A stretch of 64,000 nucleotides of DNA. It comes from Burkholderia sp. SRS-W-2-2016. GTDB lineage: Bacteria > Pseudomonadota > Gammaproteobacteria > Burkholderiales > Burkholderiaceae. Positions 54,016-62,769 of this stretch are shown here, in pieces (within the stretch, counting starts at the first letter, position 1; each line of letters starts with the position of its first letter). The notes beneath the pieces are model-generated. The model was not told the origin of the DNA, did not search any database, and saw only the letters and a program-made list of their open reading frames with translations. The stretch covers positions 1 through 64,000 of the forward strand of contig NZ_MSDV01000067.1 in the NCBI RefSeq assembly GCF_001931485.1, written 5' to 3'. The position numbers and the translations under genes are program-made.

Positions 54016-54724
54016 TACTCCTCCCGTAGAATGCCTCGTAATGTGCATCTGGAAAAAGCATTTCGTAGGTAGCCTTGATGAATTCACGCTTTTCAGCGCA
54101 TGTGATGCTGATATTCGGTAGACATGACCGACTCTCAGTACCTCTCCGACAAACTACTTCTTCAGCTAGCACATCCGACATACGATTAAGGTATCTGAAA
54201 TTATCAGCAAGTCTACGCCGTGGATCAATTTGATTCGTCGGAAAAATTGGCACCATATTTGAACCGCCGTACGGCGCTTCTATTCGTGAACCAACAGATC
54301 ACGGCATCGCCCGCACATCCCGATGTCGGCGTTGAGAGATATCGATGTCAGTAATTGACCGAAAAATCAGAATTAATTGATTCGAGCTTCATCAAGAGAT
54401 TCTGACATTTCGGAGGACAACCAGAGCGGATTACCCGATATGTCAAATTCCCTGCATCCATTTCTATTTATACAATATCTTTCATCATGGCTGCGCGTAA
54501 CCGGGTCATCGGGTGTGAGCGTTGAAAAGAAAAGTATCCCATCGCGCACTGAAATATCGCTCGTCTCCCGAGTCCCCGCTTTCGATGTGTCGACGGTCGT
54601 CCCGATGAACGGGTAATTGAGCACGGCGCCTGATAGACGTGTCCATCCGACGCCATCCAGGCGAGTACTGCGTCCACGTCGATGACATAGTGCCCGTTTG
54701 CGCATTTTTCAGCCAGTAAAACTA
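54016..54724. other. Intergenic region upstream of receiver and nsrR-like genes
   Basis: About 700 bases between divergent genes. The middle (54180-54500) is AT-richer than coding neighbours. Minus-strand frames at 54373-54705 and 54468-54824 overlap each other and the nsrR start, lack good ribosome-binding sites and show no domain; I do not call them. Confidence 0.4.
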
Positions 54725-55210
54725 ATGAAACTGACCGACTACACCGATTACACGTTGCGTGTGCTGCTTTATCTCGCGGTGCGAGGTGAAGGACTGTCGA
54801 AGATTGCAGATATTGCAGAAGCATATGGCATTTCGAAAAGCCATCTTATGAGGATCGTCCGGCAACTCGCGGAGCGTGGGTGGGTAGAAACAGTGCGCGG
54901 CCGCAATGGCGGAGTGCGTCTCCATGCGGAATCGATCACACTCAAGTTAGGCAACATTGTCCGGTTGACGGAAAGCGATTTCGCGCTGGCCCCTTGCCTG
55001 CCGGGCCGGCAAGGCAAAGGACGGGCGTGTGTGATCGTACCGCATTGTCGAGTGCGCATTGCACTGGAGGCAGCGACCCGCGCGTTTTTTGACGAACTGG
55101 ATCGCTATACAATCGGTGATCTCGCCCAACCGGAAGACTCGCTCGCGGAATTGCTTGGACGCAGAACCAACATTTCCGCTAATGGCAATTGCGGCAGGAT
55201 CGATGGATAA
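54725..55210 (+). CDS. nsrR: Rrf2-family regulator, NsrR-like
   Basis: This 161-aa protein has the Rrf2 winged helix (MKLTDYTDYTLRVLLYLAVR; ISKSHLMRIVRQLAERGWVE; RGRNGGVRL). It matches NsrR, the [Fe-S] repressor that senses nitric oxide. Three cysteines lie at 91, 102 and 108. The Cys-x5-Cys pair is as in NsrR, but the first gap (10 residues) is longer than in Escherichia coli NsrR (Cys91, 96, 102). No NO-detoxifying gene is adjacent. The start at 54725 gives the canonical MKLTDYTDY beginning. Confidence 0.85.
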   Translation: MKLTDYTDYTLRVLLYLAVRGEGLSKIADIAEAYGISKSHLMRIVRQLAERGWVETVRGRNGGVRLHAESITLKLGNIVRLTESDFALAPCLPGRQGKGRACVIVPHCRVRIALEAATRAFFDELDRYTIGDLAQPEDSLAELLGRRTNISANGNCGRIDG

Positions 55211-55266
55211 GCGGAGCGCACCGAATCGGCTGCCGATCGATCGATGCCGATTTCTGTTCACGTTGT

Positions 55267-56376
55267 TCATCGCGTCAAAGCACGGCCGATAACGATAGCC
55301 GGCTTTTCGAACGCGAAATGAGCGAGTGCCGCCACCGGTGTCACTAGCACTGCCGCGACTGCGAGCGCGAGCAACGCTGTATCGGCCGATGGCATCAGAT
55401 GGATCACAGTCAGTAGCACCACTGTGTGTGTCAGATACAAACTGTAGGAAATCCTGCCCATGAACACGGCCGGCTGCCACGCGAGTAGCAATGCGGCGCG
55501 CCTGGACGACAGCACGACCGAAATGAGGCCAGCTGCGCCGATCGACACACCCCAGTCGAACAGGAAATCCGCGAGCCCTGCGGGCGCGATCCTCAACACC
55601 GAACGTGAAAAGAAATAGAAAGCCAGCGACGCGCTGAACACGATTGCCTTGCGCCCGCCCACAGCCAACCACCCTAACCAATGAGTCCGATGCTGTGCGA
55701 GCGCCGCGCCGGCTACGAAAATTCCCGCGAAGTGTGCAGTCAACTCCCACCGCACTTTCAGATTCGCGTTGTAAGGATCGTTTCCGTTGGCAACGAGTAA
55801 CAGATACCCCACTGCGGAAATGACAAGGGCCAATGCGATCGTGTGGCATGCCCGCAAGTGTTGAACCGCACACACGAGCAGTGGGAAGAAGAATGCGATT
55901 CGCATTTCGTAGATCAACGTCCAGATCACCGGCAAAATGTGTTCGGCGCGATAAGTGCCGACGAAAACTACGTGCTCCACCACTTCGGACATCTCGATCT
56001 GGCCGTCCCACGCGATATTTGCCCACACGCCGGCCCATGACACAGGGCCACGATAGGAAAACGACATCATCGCGCAGGCGACCGAAAAGACCGCGAGATA
56101 CGGCAGATAGATACGACAAATACGTTTGATCAGCCATTCCCGATAGCGAGGCGCATGGGGCGACGTCAATTGAAGCGTTAAAACAAATCCGCTTATAAGA
56201 AAAAACATAATAACCGCGTTATGACCGTTGAGGAGAAAGCGTAGCGGCGTTTGCAATAATTCGCGCAAAGGATCGATAACCGTAAAGTGACTCATGACGA
56301 CCGTAACGGCGGCGATGCCTCTTAGGGCATTGAGCTGAGAGAATTCTCCAGCGGGATGTTCATTGCTAACGCTCAT
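55267..56376 (-). CDS. Acyltransferase-3 family membrane protein (OafA/YrhL-like)
   Basis: This 369-aa inner-membrane protein with about ten helices belongs to the family that O-acetylates surface polysaccharides or lipids. The start (FSQLNALRGIAAVTVVMSHF, with Arg-Gly-Ile-Ala) and the Arg/His-containing motif IFVAGAALAQHRTHW fit. ISYSLYLTHTVVLL near the C-terminus is characteristic. It is convergent with the nsrR-like gene. The acceptor molecule is unknown; no glycan gene cluster is adjacent. Confidence 0.9.
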   Translation of the reverse strand: MSVSNEHPAGEFSQLNALRGIAAVTVVMSHFTVIDPLRELLQTPLRFLLNGHNAVIMFFLISGFVLTLQLTSPHAPRYREWLIKRICRIYLPYLAVFSVACAMMSFSYRGPVSWAGVWANIAWDGQIEMSEVVEHVVFVGTYRAEHILPVIWTLIYEMRIAFFFPLLVCAVQHLRACHTIALALVISAVGYLLLVANGNDPYNANLKVRWELTAHFAGIFVAGAALAQHRTHWLGWLAVGGRKAIVFSASLAFYFFSRSVLRIAPAGLADFLFDWGVSIGAAGLISVVLSSRRAALLLAWQPAVFMGRISYSLYLTHTVVLLTVIHLMPSADTALLALAVAAVLVTPVAALAHFAFEKPAIVIGRALTR

Positions 56377-57092
56377 GCCGATTTTTATTTTGTTTAATTG
56401 CCGGCATCGATGGATCGCCTTTTTTCAGTCTTAAGCTTTATAAATCAAAAGTCGTTAGTGGGTCAGGATAGCAGGTATATATGGGAGGTAGGAGTTTTAA
56501 TTTGTTAAAAAATGAAAATATGAATAATGCGATTTGATATATTAAAAATAGAATCTGATTTCTTATTGATAAGTCAAATCCGATTCGATTCACGAGCGAC
56601 GTCGGGGCGCTCTCCCCCCAAATTGCAGAGGTGCTCCGGCAGCGGAAGCTCCGCTAGTGCCTTGTGACGTGGGAGGGCACGGGTGACCGGCGATACGGCC
56701 GCTGTTCCTCCATATCACAACGCTCCGTTTGAATGACCCCCCAACACGTAATGCGACATCTGAGTGAAATTCAGACGACTTTTCTGATGATCATGAATTG
56801 TTTAAATTATGTAAAAATTGTGGACTGATCGTTAAAAAGTGAAATTATAATTCCAAAATTATGGTGTAAATTCAGATGGCATCTTGACTATATAAAAACC
56901 CTAAAGATATCCTCACGTTCGAGTTTTTAGAGCAACGTCTCCGCTTGCCGGAATTCGAGGAATAAACTCCGCGAGTGCAACGTCCGCAGCGATATCCATC
57001 AGCAACGACGCAAAGCGAAATCGCCCTTAATACATAAAAGAGACATGGCCGGTTCGAAGTTAAGTGACCGGCCACATCGCATGGGGGAAAAG
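56377..57092. other. AT-rich intergenic region upstream of DUF4096 protein
   Basis: About 715 bases. 56440-56580 and 56760-56900 are strongly AT-rich with many A/T runs. A hairpin AGCGGA/TCCGCT lies at about 56641-56655. A perfect inverted repeat TGGCCGGT/ACCGGCCA (57046-57053, 57067-57074) lies just before the next gene. No gene is supported; a minus-strand frame at 56872-57075 is spurious. Confidence 0.5.
57046..57074. promoter_or_regulatory. Inverted repeat just upstream of DUF4096 gene
   Basis: TGGCCGGT, 13 bases, ACCGGCCA: perfect 8-bp arms ending 18 bp before the ATG at 57093. It could be an operator for autoregulation or a leader hairpin. Confidence 0.55.
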
Positions 57093-57968
57093 ATGTCTTT
57101 TATTGAATTATCCGACGACGAATGGGCATGTGTGGTAACGCTTTTTAAAGATGCGCCGGCAGTGCGGTTCGGACAACGCGGTCGCCCTCGCGCGAATCTG
57201 CGAATCGTTGTCGAAGCAGTGCTTTGGGTTCTTACGACTGGAGAGACATGGTCAAGACTTCCGCGTCGATTTCCTTCGGCGCCCACCTGCCGGCGACGGT
57301 TTGCGGAGTGGCAGGAGGACGGCACGCTGGCGCAGATGGTTCAAATGCTGTCGCTGACAGGGCGGCAATTTGCCTTTGTACCGGCTGGGCCGGTCAGTGC
57401 CCAGCGACATGCTGGAGAATCAAAGGTCGCTGTAGCGTTCGCTAGACAAACTACTGACACGGTCAGTTTTGCGCATTGGATGCGTCCCGAGTCCTGGCAA
57501 AAACCGTGCGCCGAGGCTCGCCACTCGAGGCTGGCAGGCCCCATCGCGGACATGGCCCGACAATTACTCGACTCGCGGGATAAAAGCGAAAACGTCCGGC
57601 GCTCCGACTCCTTCGAACTTTCCGACACGCTCCGGCAAGCTAGCCCTTCTGCAGGTTCTCGCCAGTACGAGCCACAAACGGAGCATTCTCAGCCGGCGTC
57701 CGGTTCGTGGCGAATCGATAGACCGTCTGGCGGCGTTCTGTTTGCCGACGACCGCGGCTATGTCATCAGCGCGTCGGCTCAACCCGGTCGCAATGACATG
57801 TTTCGCGCGGCCGCGGAAATCATTAAAGATGGGAAGCGGCGTGAACGATCGGGGCTCGTTGGTCCACCCTTCCGTACCCCGCACGACGCGACACATTACG
57901 CGTTCGAATGGGCAAAAAAATGGATCGACCGGCAGCTCACGCTTGAGGGCGACTCGCATACTGCTTGA
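57093..57968 (+). CDS. Putative regulator with IS5-type transposase N-terminal domain
   Basis: This 291-aa protein starts with a DUF4096/IS5-transposase N-terminal domain (ELSDDEWACVVTLFKDAPAV; RGRPRANLRIVVEAVLWVLT; APTCRRRFAEWQEDG, about residues 4-75). The catalytic DDE part is missing. A long low-complexity linker (about 90-210) follows. The C-terminal globular part (about 212-285) contains GGVLFADDRGYVISASAQPG and HDATHYAFEWAKKWIDRQ, a Burkholderiales domain of unknown function. No transposon ends are seen. GGGGGA precedes the ATG at 57093; an ATG at 57081 is possible. It may be a DNA-binding regulator. It is the second protein of this kind in the window. Confidence 0.75.
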   Translation: MSFIELSDDEWACVVTLFKDAPAVRFGQRGRPRANLRIVVEAVLWVLTTGETWSRLPRRFPSAPTCRRRFAEWQEDGTLAQMVQMLSLTGRQFAFVPAGPVSAQRHAGESKVAVAFARQTTDTVSFAHWMRPESWQKPCAEARHSRLAGPIADMARQLLDSRDKSENVRRSDSFELSDTLRQASPSAGSRQYEPQTEHSQPASGSWRIDRPSGGVLFADDRGYVISASAQPGRNDMFRAAAEIIKDGKRRERSGLVGPPFRTPHDATHYAFEWAKKWIDRQLTLEGDSHTA

Positions 57969-58107
57969 GGCTGTTCGCGATGGTGTCGCTATGCGCGGCA
58001 GTGTGCTCGAGAATCATCCAGATTGACGCCTGGGAGTGCCGGTGATGCGGTTGTTCAGTTCTCGGGTTGCGTTGACAAACTAAGCAGCAAACACAGACAC
58101 CGCATAG

Positions 58108-58803
58108 TCAGTATCCGATCTCCGGTGCGAGCATTACGGAATTGACCGGAAGCATACCTTCTTTGGGAAGCCCGATTTCGAACGCGAATCGAAACAGCTC
58201 GGAGTCCAGTTCGATGCCAAGTTTGCGCATTGCCGATCTCTTTTGCGCGCTTACTGTCTGCTTCGTCCGGCTCAGCTGCGTCGCGATTTTGCTAACCGTG
58301 AGACCGGATAGCAGCAAGCGGATCACTTCCAGCTCGCGGGTTGATAAAGTAGGTATGCGATTGTTAAATGCGTCATTCGAATCACTGCTGACCGGGGTCT
58401 CCTGCAGCGTCGGCGAATAGTAATGCGCTCCCGCGTGAACCGCATGTATAGCCGTAATCAAATATCCGACGTCCTTTGCCTTGTTCAGCACTGACTGAAT
58501 ACCGATTCTTCTCATTTGGGCGGCGATGGCGAAATTATCGATCGTCATGAAGACGATGATCTTCAGCTCCGGATGCCGGCGCCGTAGAAACGACAGCATT
58601 GCCATTCCATCGCCATAGTCCCCACCGGGCATCGAAAAATCGGTGATGAGGATATCGCACGACACGCGGGATAGTACGTCGACCAACTCCGTGGAATCAT
58701 GCGCAGTTGCCGCGACGCAAAGGGTGTGTATTCTGGAAAGTTCATATTTGACGCCCGCAATCAGCGCGGGATGGTCATCCGCAAGTATGAGGTTGATTTT
58801 CAT
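58108..58803 (-). CDS. RcsB-like NarL-family response regulator
   Basis: This 231-aa regulator has a receiver domain with phospho-acceptor Asp55 (LITDFSMPGGDYGDGMAML) and a LuxR-type helix-turn-helix (about residues 150-215: LSTRELEVIRLLLSGLTVSK, RTKQTVSAQKRSAMRKLGIE). The SMPGxxYGDGMAML segment and the SAQKRSAMRKLGI recognition region resemble RcsB, which controls surface structures. The conserved Lys at the end of the receiver appears as LNKAKDVG. No cognate kinase is adjacent. The fimbrial genes lie a little further right and could be a target. Confidence 0.88.
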   Translation of the reverse strand: MKINLILADDHPALIAGVKYELSRIHTLCVAATAHDSTELVDVLSRVSCDILITDFSMPGGDYGDGMAMLSFLRRRHPELKIIVFMTIDNFAIAAQMRRIGIQSVLNKAKDVGYLITAIHAVHAGAHYYSPTLQETPVSSDSNDAFNNRIPTLSTRELEVIRLLLSGLTVSKIATQLSRTKQTVSAQKRSAMRKLGIELDSELFRFAFEIGLPKEGMLPVNSVMLAPEIGY

Positions 58804-59503
58804 GGCGCTCTCGCTAGGCTATCGGGGTGTGCAAAAGATGCAGAAGAGCCTCTAATGTACCGAGAGGGGACAGAAAAAAGTTTCTTACTAGCCAAATTTC
58901 ACGATCGAATACGTCTGACTTGTAAGAACAGCAAAGAAAACGCCTTCGATAAATGCTGACCGGTTCCTTGTCAAATGGGTGAACGAAACGCTGCGTGACC
59001 TGAATGCCCGATGCAAACCGTGCGAGCCGGCCGCTCACCGCGGGCATTGGGTAGTTGCGCTCGTGTCTCCACCATCAGCGCCGTGGTCCCTTTCCGATGC
59101 ATAACCAGCCAGGTCTGCACCGTGACCCCGGAGGTAACGCGGCGGTTGAGGCGCCTCTTGCACCTATTTCCAGAAATTTGGAGCGAAACTCACACAATAT
59201 AAGAAAGGTCTTATACAAACGATCGCAATTTACAACACGTCGCATTTTAATAGATGCTTAAATGTATAAAATTTATCGAGAGCATGGATACTGGTTGGAA
59301 AAATCATGATTTTGGGGTGTGATGAATTTGATTTTTATCAATATTTTTATGTTGCAGGAAACAAGGCAGTGATGCATATTATATTTAATATAACCTTTAT
59401 TTTTAAATGATTTGACTATCAACTCGGTTCGTAACGGTTTCCATCGGGTTTTATGTTTGTTGAGTAATTTTGTGATGCCGCTTTGAGGACACAGGAGATA
59501 GAA
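58804..59503. other. AT-rich intergenic region upstream of 67-aa ORF
   Basis: About 700 bases without a supported gene. From about 59190 to 59480 it is strongly AT-rich, with several runs of A/T. A minus-strand frame at 59273-59518 has an AT-driven composition and is rejected. The region probably carries promoters for the divergent RcsB-like gene and for the small gene at 59504. Confidence 0.45.
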
Positions 59504-59707
59504 ATGTCGAACAATCAAACTTCTGCAACAGCTCGAGCACTGCTCGCTTTCGTGAATCTAGGTAGAAATGAGGAACGAGAGTTCATCGCCAAGATGAACC
59601 TTCTGCTGCTTGCTTCCCCGAAAAAGCGGCGGGAGCTCGTTGAGCAGATCAAACAGGAAAGTTTCGAAGGGGCATGCCTCCAAGGACACTTGTCTCCATC
59701 CGATTGA
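59504..59707 (+). CDS. Small hypothetical protein, 67 aa
   Basis: This 67-residue frame is preceded by AGGAGA at ideal spacing. It starts MSNNQTSATARALLAFVNLG and continues as a helical, charged segment (SPKKRRELVEQIKQESFEGA) with one cysteine. No signal peptide or membrane segment is seen. I do not recognise it. The helical, lysine/glutamate-rich character suits a small regulator or an interaction protein. It lies between the RcsB-like gene and the fimbrial cluster. Confidence 0.65.
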   Translation: MSNNQTSATARALLAFVNLGRNEEREFIAKMNLLLLASPKKRRELVEQIKQESFEGACLQGHLSPSD

Positions 59708-59938
59708 AGCGCGTGTGGAAGGCTGTGGGCGAAGCGTGTGTCAACGGCGCTATCTGTTCGCGGCCGCTTCGATGATGTTGTAACGCAGGACCTCGTCGAT
59801 TCGCCGGCGAGGCCCGTTTCAGTTGTAGTAGATGGCAAAGGCTGCCGGGAAATCGCGCCATTGTCCGTCGACCTGGCCGCGCCGGTTCAGAGCAAGGCCT
59901 TTAGCTGCCGTGTCCGAGGCGACCGGACTATCCGCTCC

Positions 59939-60682
59939 TTACGGCTGCACGCTCGTGCAGATACCCGCGTTGCACACATACTTGACCTCGGTCTGCCCCC
60001 CGTAGTCGTTCATATGGCTCACATAAAGCGTCGTGGGTACCTGCTGCGCGAACGGCACGCTTGCCTGGCTCATCGGATCAACCATGAAAGCCGCGCTAAG
60101 CTCGACCGGCTTTTTGTCCTCTCCGGCGCGTATTTCGACGACTGACACGTGCAGTGGTGTCGGATTATCGAAGACCAGCGTATGCGAGGCGGGATCGATC
60201 TTTGCGGTCATGGGCAGGGTTGGGTCCTCGGAGGCCTTCGGCTGCACAGCCGCCGGCCGGTAGAACAGTTTCAGCTTCGAGTGCACCGCAATCTGTAACG
60301 CGTTCTCCACACCGGTCTTGGGTGGAATCTCGAGGATGTTCAGGAAGTACACCGATTCGCGGTCGGCAGGCATGGCGTTGCCTGGCAGCAGGATGACACG
60401 CAGGATATTTTTTCCGCTGGGCTCGATGCGCTGTAATGGTGGCAGAACCATGAACGGCGCATTGACCTTCCTGCCGCTCTCATCTTCGATCCACGATTGA
60501 ATGAGATAGGGATACTTGTCGCTCCTGTTCGTGACCATGATGCTCGCCGATTGTTGGGCACCCTCGTTATAGATAAGGCGGGTCCGGTCGGGCACGATCG
60601 CGGCGTGCGACAGCAAGGGCATGGTCAGGATGGCCGCTGCGCAGCAGCGGAGCAAGGCGGCCTGGATGAAGCGGATGTTCAT
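59939..60682 (-). CDS. Fimbrial periplasmic chaperone, second copy
   Basis: This 247-aa PapD/FimC-type chaperone carries pilin subunits to the usher. It has a signal peptide (ending LTMPLLSHA) followed by AIVPDRTRLIYNEGAQQSAS, with the conserved N-terminal Arg, and the PPLQRIEPSGKNILRVI segment of the G1 region. The conserved Lys is in SKLKLFYRP. It is closely similar to the chaperone at 61980-62717 throughout, and both end GICxSVQP. It follows an usher 3' remnant exactly as the other copy follows the intact usher, so it arose by duplication of that segment. It is the last gene of the cluster. Confidence 0.93.
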   Translation of the reverse strand: MNIRFIQAALLRCCAAAILTMPLLSHAAIVPDRTRLIYNEGAQQSASIMVTNRSDKYPYLIQSWIEDESGRKVNAPFMVLPPLQRIEPSGKNILRVILLPGNAMPADRESVYFLNILEIPPKTGVENALQIAVHSKLKLFYRPAAVQPKASEDPTLPMTAKIDPASHTLVFDNPTPLHVSVVEIRAGEDKKPVELSAAFMVDPMSQASVPFAQQVPTTLYVSHMNDYGGQTEVKYVCNAGICTSVQP

Positions 60683-60735
60683 GGTAAAGGCTTGTCGAAT
60701 CGGGAGCGGCCCCGGTGCAGGTCCACCTTGGTTAA

Positions 60736-60865
60736 TCAGGGGTTGTATGTGACGGGTGTCGCGCTTCCGTCCGAAAGCAGGCAATCCGGCAAAGCACCGA
60801 GCGGGAGTTGTCTGCTGTCAATGACCTCTACCATGAGGTCGGGTTGCTGCCAGACCGAGCACCGC
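60736..60865 (-). pseudogene. Usher 3'-end remnant (duplicated)
   Basis: The frame ending at 60736 reads DLMVEVIDSRQLPLGALPD then SDGSATPVTYNP. This matches the end of the intact usher (DLVVEVSEGKQCRLGALPD, SDGSATPVTCSP). Similarity at nucleotide level is obvious from the stop back to about 60855, then stops. Only about 40 usher residues remain, so no usher is made. It marks the junction of a tandem duplication that also produced the second chaperone. Confidence 0.85.
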
Positions 60866-60942
60866 CGCCGATACCGGCAGCCGAATATCTGTATTGCTTC
60901 TGCGGACGGCAGCGAAGGCGGGCTCGAGAGTCGCAACGTGTG

Positions 60943-61983
60943 CTAGTTGTACAGAATCAGCACCGTTGCAATTGCTTCGAAAGGACCGATCTTGGGCACG
61001 CCCAAGGGCGTGAGCGTGGCCGTGAACGGAATTGAGACACTGGTTTGCGTCTCACTGAAATTCTGCAGATCGAACGGCTCACCGATCGGCACCTGTCTGC
61101 CACCACCGTCCTGGATTCCAATGCCGAAATTGCTGTCCGACTCCGGCAGTATCATGTTGTTCTGCACCTGATTCGAGGTCTGGAAATAGCCCTGTATGTT
61201 GACGCCCACACCACACTCTTTCTTCTGTAGCAGCAGACTGAAATTCTTTGTCGGTCTGGCCGGCTGGAACCCTGTTGGCGTTGACTGTACCTGACCAAAA
61301 TCAACGATTCCGGGTTCCGGCGTCACAGTTACGTCGACCGTGCATGGAGTAGGCGCGAGCTTGCTCAGGCCGCTCAAAATGTAGTTGAAGCTTGGACGGC
61401 AACAGTTGATGCCGTTTACACCGTCGAACTGGAAGACGTTGTAGGTGTCTGGCAACGTTCCAGTCCACGTCCCCTGCTTACGCACAACGACCTGGTAGGT
61501 GAAGCTTACCGGGACGGGAGGGCATCCGCCGTTTGCCGAGACGTATTGATCGGTCGTGCAGGTCGGTACGGTAGTCCCTGTGAACAGGCCGCCTCCAGGA
61601 ACACTCGTTGCATCGTAGACGTCCTGTCCGTTGAAGCGGATGCCGATTTGCAGTCCCGGCAGTGTGATCGATTGCGGATTGGCATAGAAAGAGACCGGGT
61701 CCAGATAATCCAGACCACCTACAAGGTCTTTCTGGCAATAGCCCGTGGTGGTGCGAGTCGGCGAAATCCAGATAATCGTGCCGTCCGGCACGTTTTCCGG
61801 ATAGGTCTGCACGCTTCCGATCGATTCGGTAAAGGTTAAGGTTCTGGCGTCCGGCGAGCCCGCGAAGCATGTCAGCGCCCACGCGGAATGCGCGGACAGA
61901 CACATCGCCGCCAGCAAGAGAAGCCTGACCAGACCGCGCAAGCCCGGGATCCGCATCATCCCCCGTTCATTTTGCGCATTCAT
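60943..61983 (-). CDS. Fimbrial tip adhesin / minor subunit
   Basis: This 346-aa protein has a signal peptide (MMRIPGLRGLVRLLLLAAMC, ending SAWA). It has an N-terminal receptor-binding-like domain with several cysteines (to about residue 215) and a C-terminal pilin domain (about 220-346, starting CTVDVTVTPEPGIVDFGQVQ and ending AIATVLILYN), the two-domain plan of FimH-like tip adhesins. The ATG overlaps the upstream chaperone stop (ATGA). The receptor is unknown. The major pilin gene is not in the window and may lie to the right of it. Confidence 0.87.
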   Translation of the reverse strand: MNAQNERGMMRIPGLRGLVRLLLLAAMCLSAHSAWALTCFAGSPDARTLTFTESIGSVQTYPENVPDGTIIWISPTRTTTGYCQKDLVGGLDYLDPVSFYANPQSITLPGLQIGIRFNGQDVYDATSVPGGGLFTGTTVPTCTTDQYVSANGGCPPVPVSFTYQVVVRKQGTWTGTLPDTYNVFQFDGVNGINCCRPSFNYILSGLSKLAPTPCTVDVTVTPEPGIVDFGQVQSTPTGFQPARPTKNFSLLLQKKECGVGVNIQGYFQTSNQVQNNMILPESDSNFGIGIQDGGGRQVPIGEPFDLQNFSETQTSVSIPFTATLTPLGVPKIGPFEAIATVLILYN

Positions 61984-62717
61984 GGCTGCACGCTCTTGCA
62001 GATACCCGCATCACACGCATATTTGACCTCGGTCTGGCCGCCGTAGTCGTTCATGTGACTCACGTAAAGTGTCGTGGGCATCGGTTGCTTGAACGGCACA
62101 CTGGTCTGGCTCATCGGCTCCACCATGACAGCGTCAAAATCAACCGGGGTTTTGTTCTCGCCGGCGTGCATTTCCGCAATGGTCACATGCAGCGGCGTCG
62201 AATTGTCGAAGGTCAGCTTGTGCGTGGCTGCATCGATCTTCATCGTCATCGGCAAGGTCGGGTCGTCGCCGCGCTTCGGTTGGACGGCTTTCGGGCGGTA
62301 GAAGAGTTTGAGCTTCGACTGCAGCGCAAGCTGCAACGCGTTGACCTCGTCGGACTTCGGTGGAATTTCGCGGATGTTCAGATAGAACACCGATTCACGG
62401 TCGGCAGGCAGCGCATTGCCGGGCGCCATTACGATACGCAGAATATTGCGGTCGTTTGCCTCGATGCGCTGGAGCGGCGGAAGCACCATGAACGGTGTCG
62501 TGACCTTGTTGCCCTTCTCGTCTTCGATCCAGGATTGAATAAGGTAAGGAAGTTTGTCGCTCTTGTTCGTGACGGTGACGCTTGCCGACTGCACGCCTTC
62601 GTCATACACGAGGCGGGTGCGATCGGGCACTACCGCGGCGTGAGACAACAGCGGTACCGCCAGCAGGGCTGGCGTGCAGAAGCGGAGCAGGAACGACTGA
62701 AGGAAACGCATACGCAT
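61980..62717 (-). CDS. Fimbrial periplasmic chaperone
   Basis: This 245-aa PapD/FimC-type chaperone has a signal peptide (ending VPLLSHA), then AVVPDRTRLVYDEGVQSASV with the conserved Arg, SWIEDEKGNKVTTPFMVLPP and LKLFYRPKAVQPK with the conserved Lys. It lies between the usher (53 bp upstream) and the adhesin (4-bp overlap), the usual order of chaperone-usher operons. It is paralogous to the copy at 59939-60682. Confidence 0.95.
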   Translation of the reverse strand: MRMRFLQSFLLRFCTPALLAVPLLSHAAVVPDRTRLVYDEGVQSASVTVTNKSDKLPYLIQSWIEDEKGNKVTTPFMVLPPLQRIEANDRNILRIVMAPGNALPADRESVFYLNIREIPPKSDEVNALQLALQSKLKLFYRPKAVQPKRGDDPTLPMTMKIDAATHKLTFDNSTPLHVTIAEMHAGENKTPVDFDAVMVEPMSQTSVPFKQPMPTTLYVSHMNDYGGQTEVKYACDAGICKSVQP

Positions 62718-62769
62718 GATAAGGATCTCTCGAATCGGGAGCGGCCCGGTGCAGGCCCACCGTGGTTAA

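Noticed and set aside
54373..54824. Two overlapping minus-strand frames upstream of the nsrR-like gene
   Set aside because: They overlap each other in different frames and the nsrR start; no domain or ribosome-binding site.
59273..59518. 81-codon minus-strand frame
   Set aside because: Lies in a strongly AT-rich promoter-like region and overlaps the start of the 67-aa gene.
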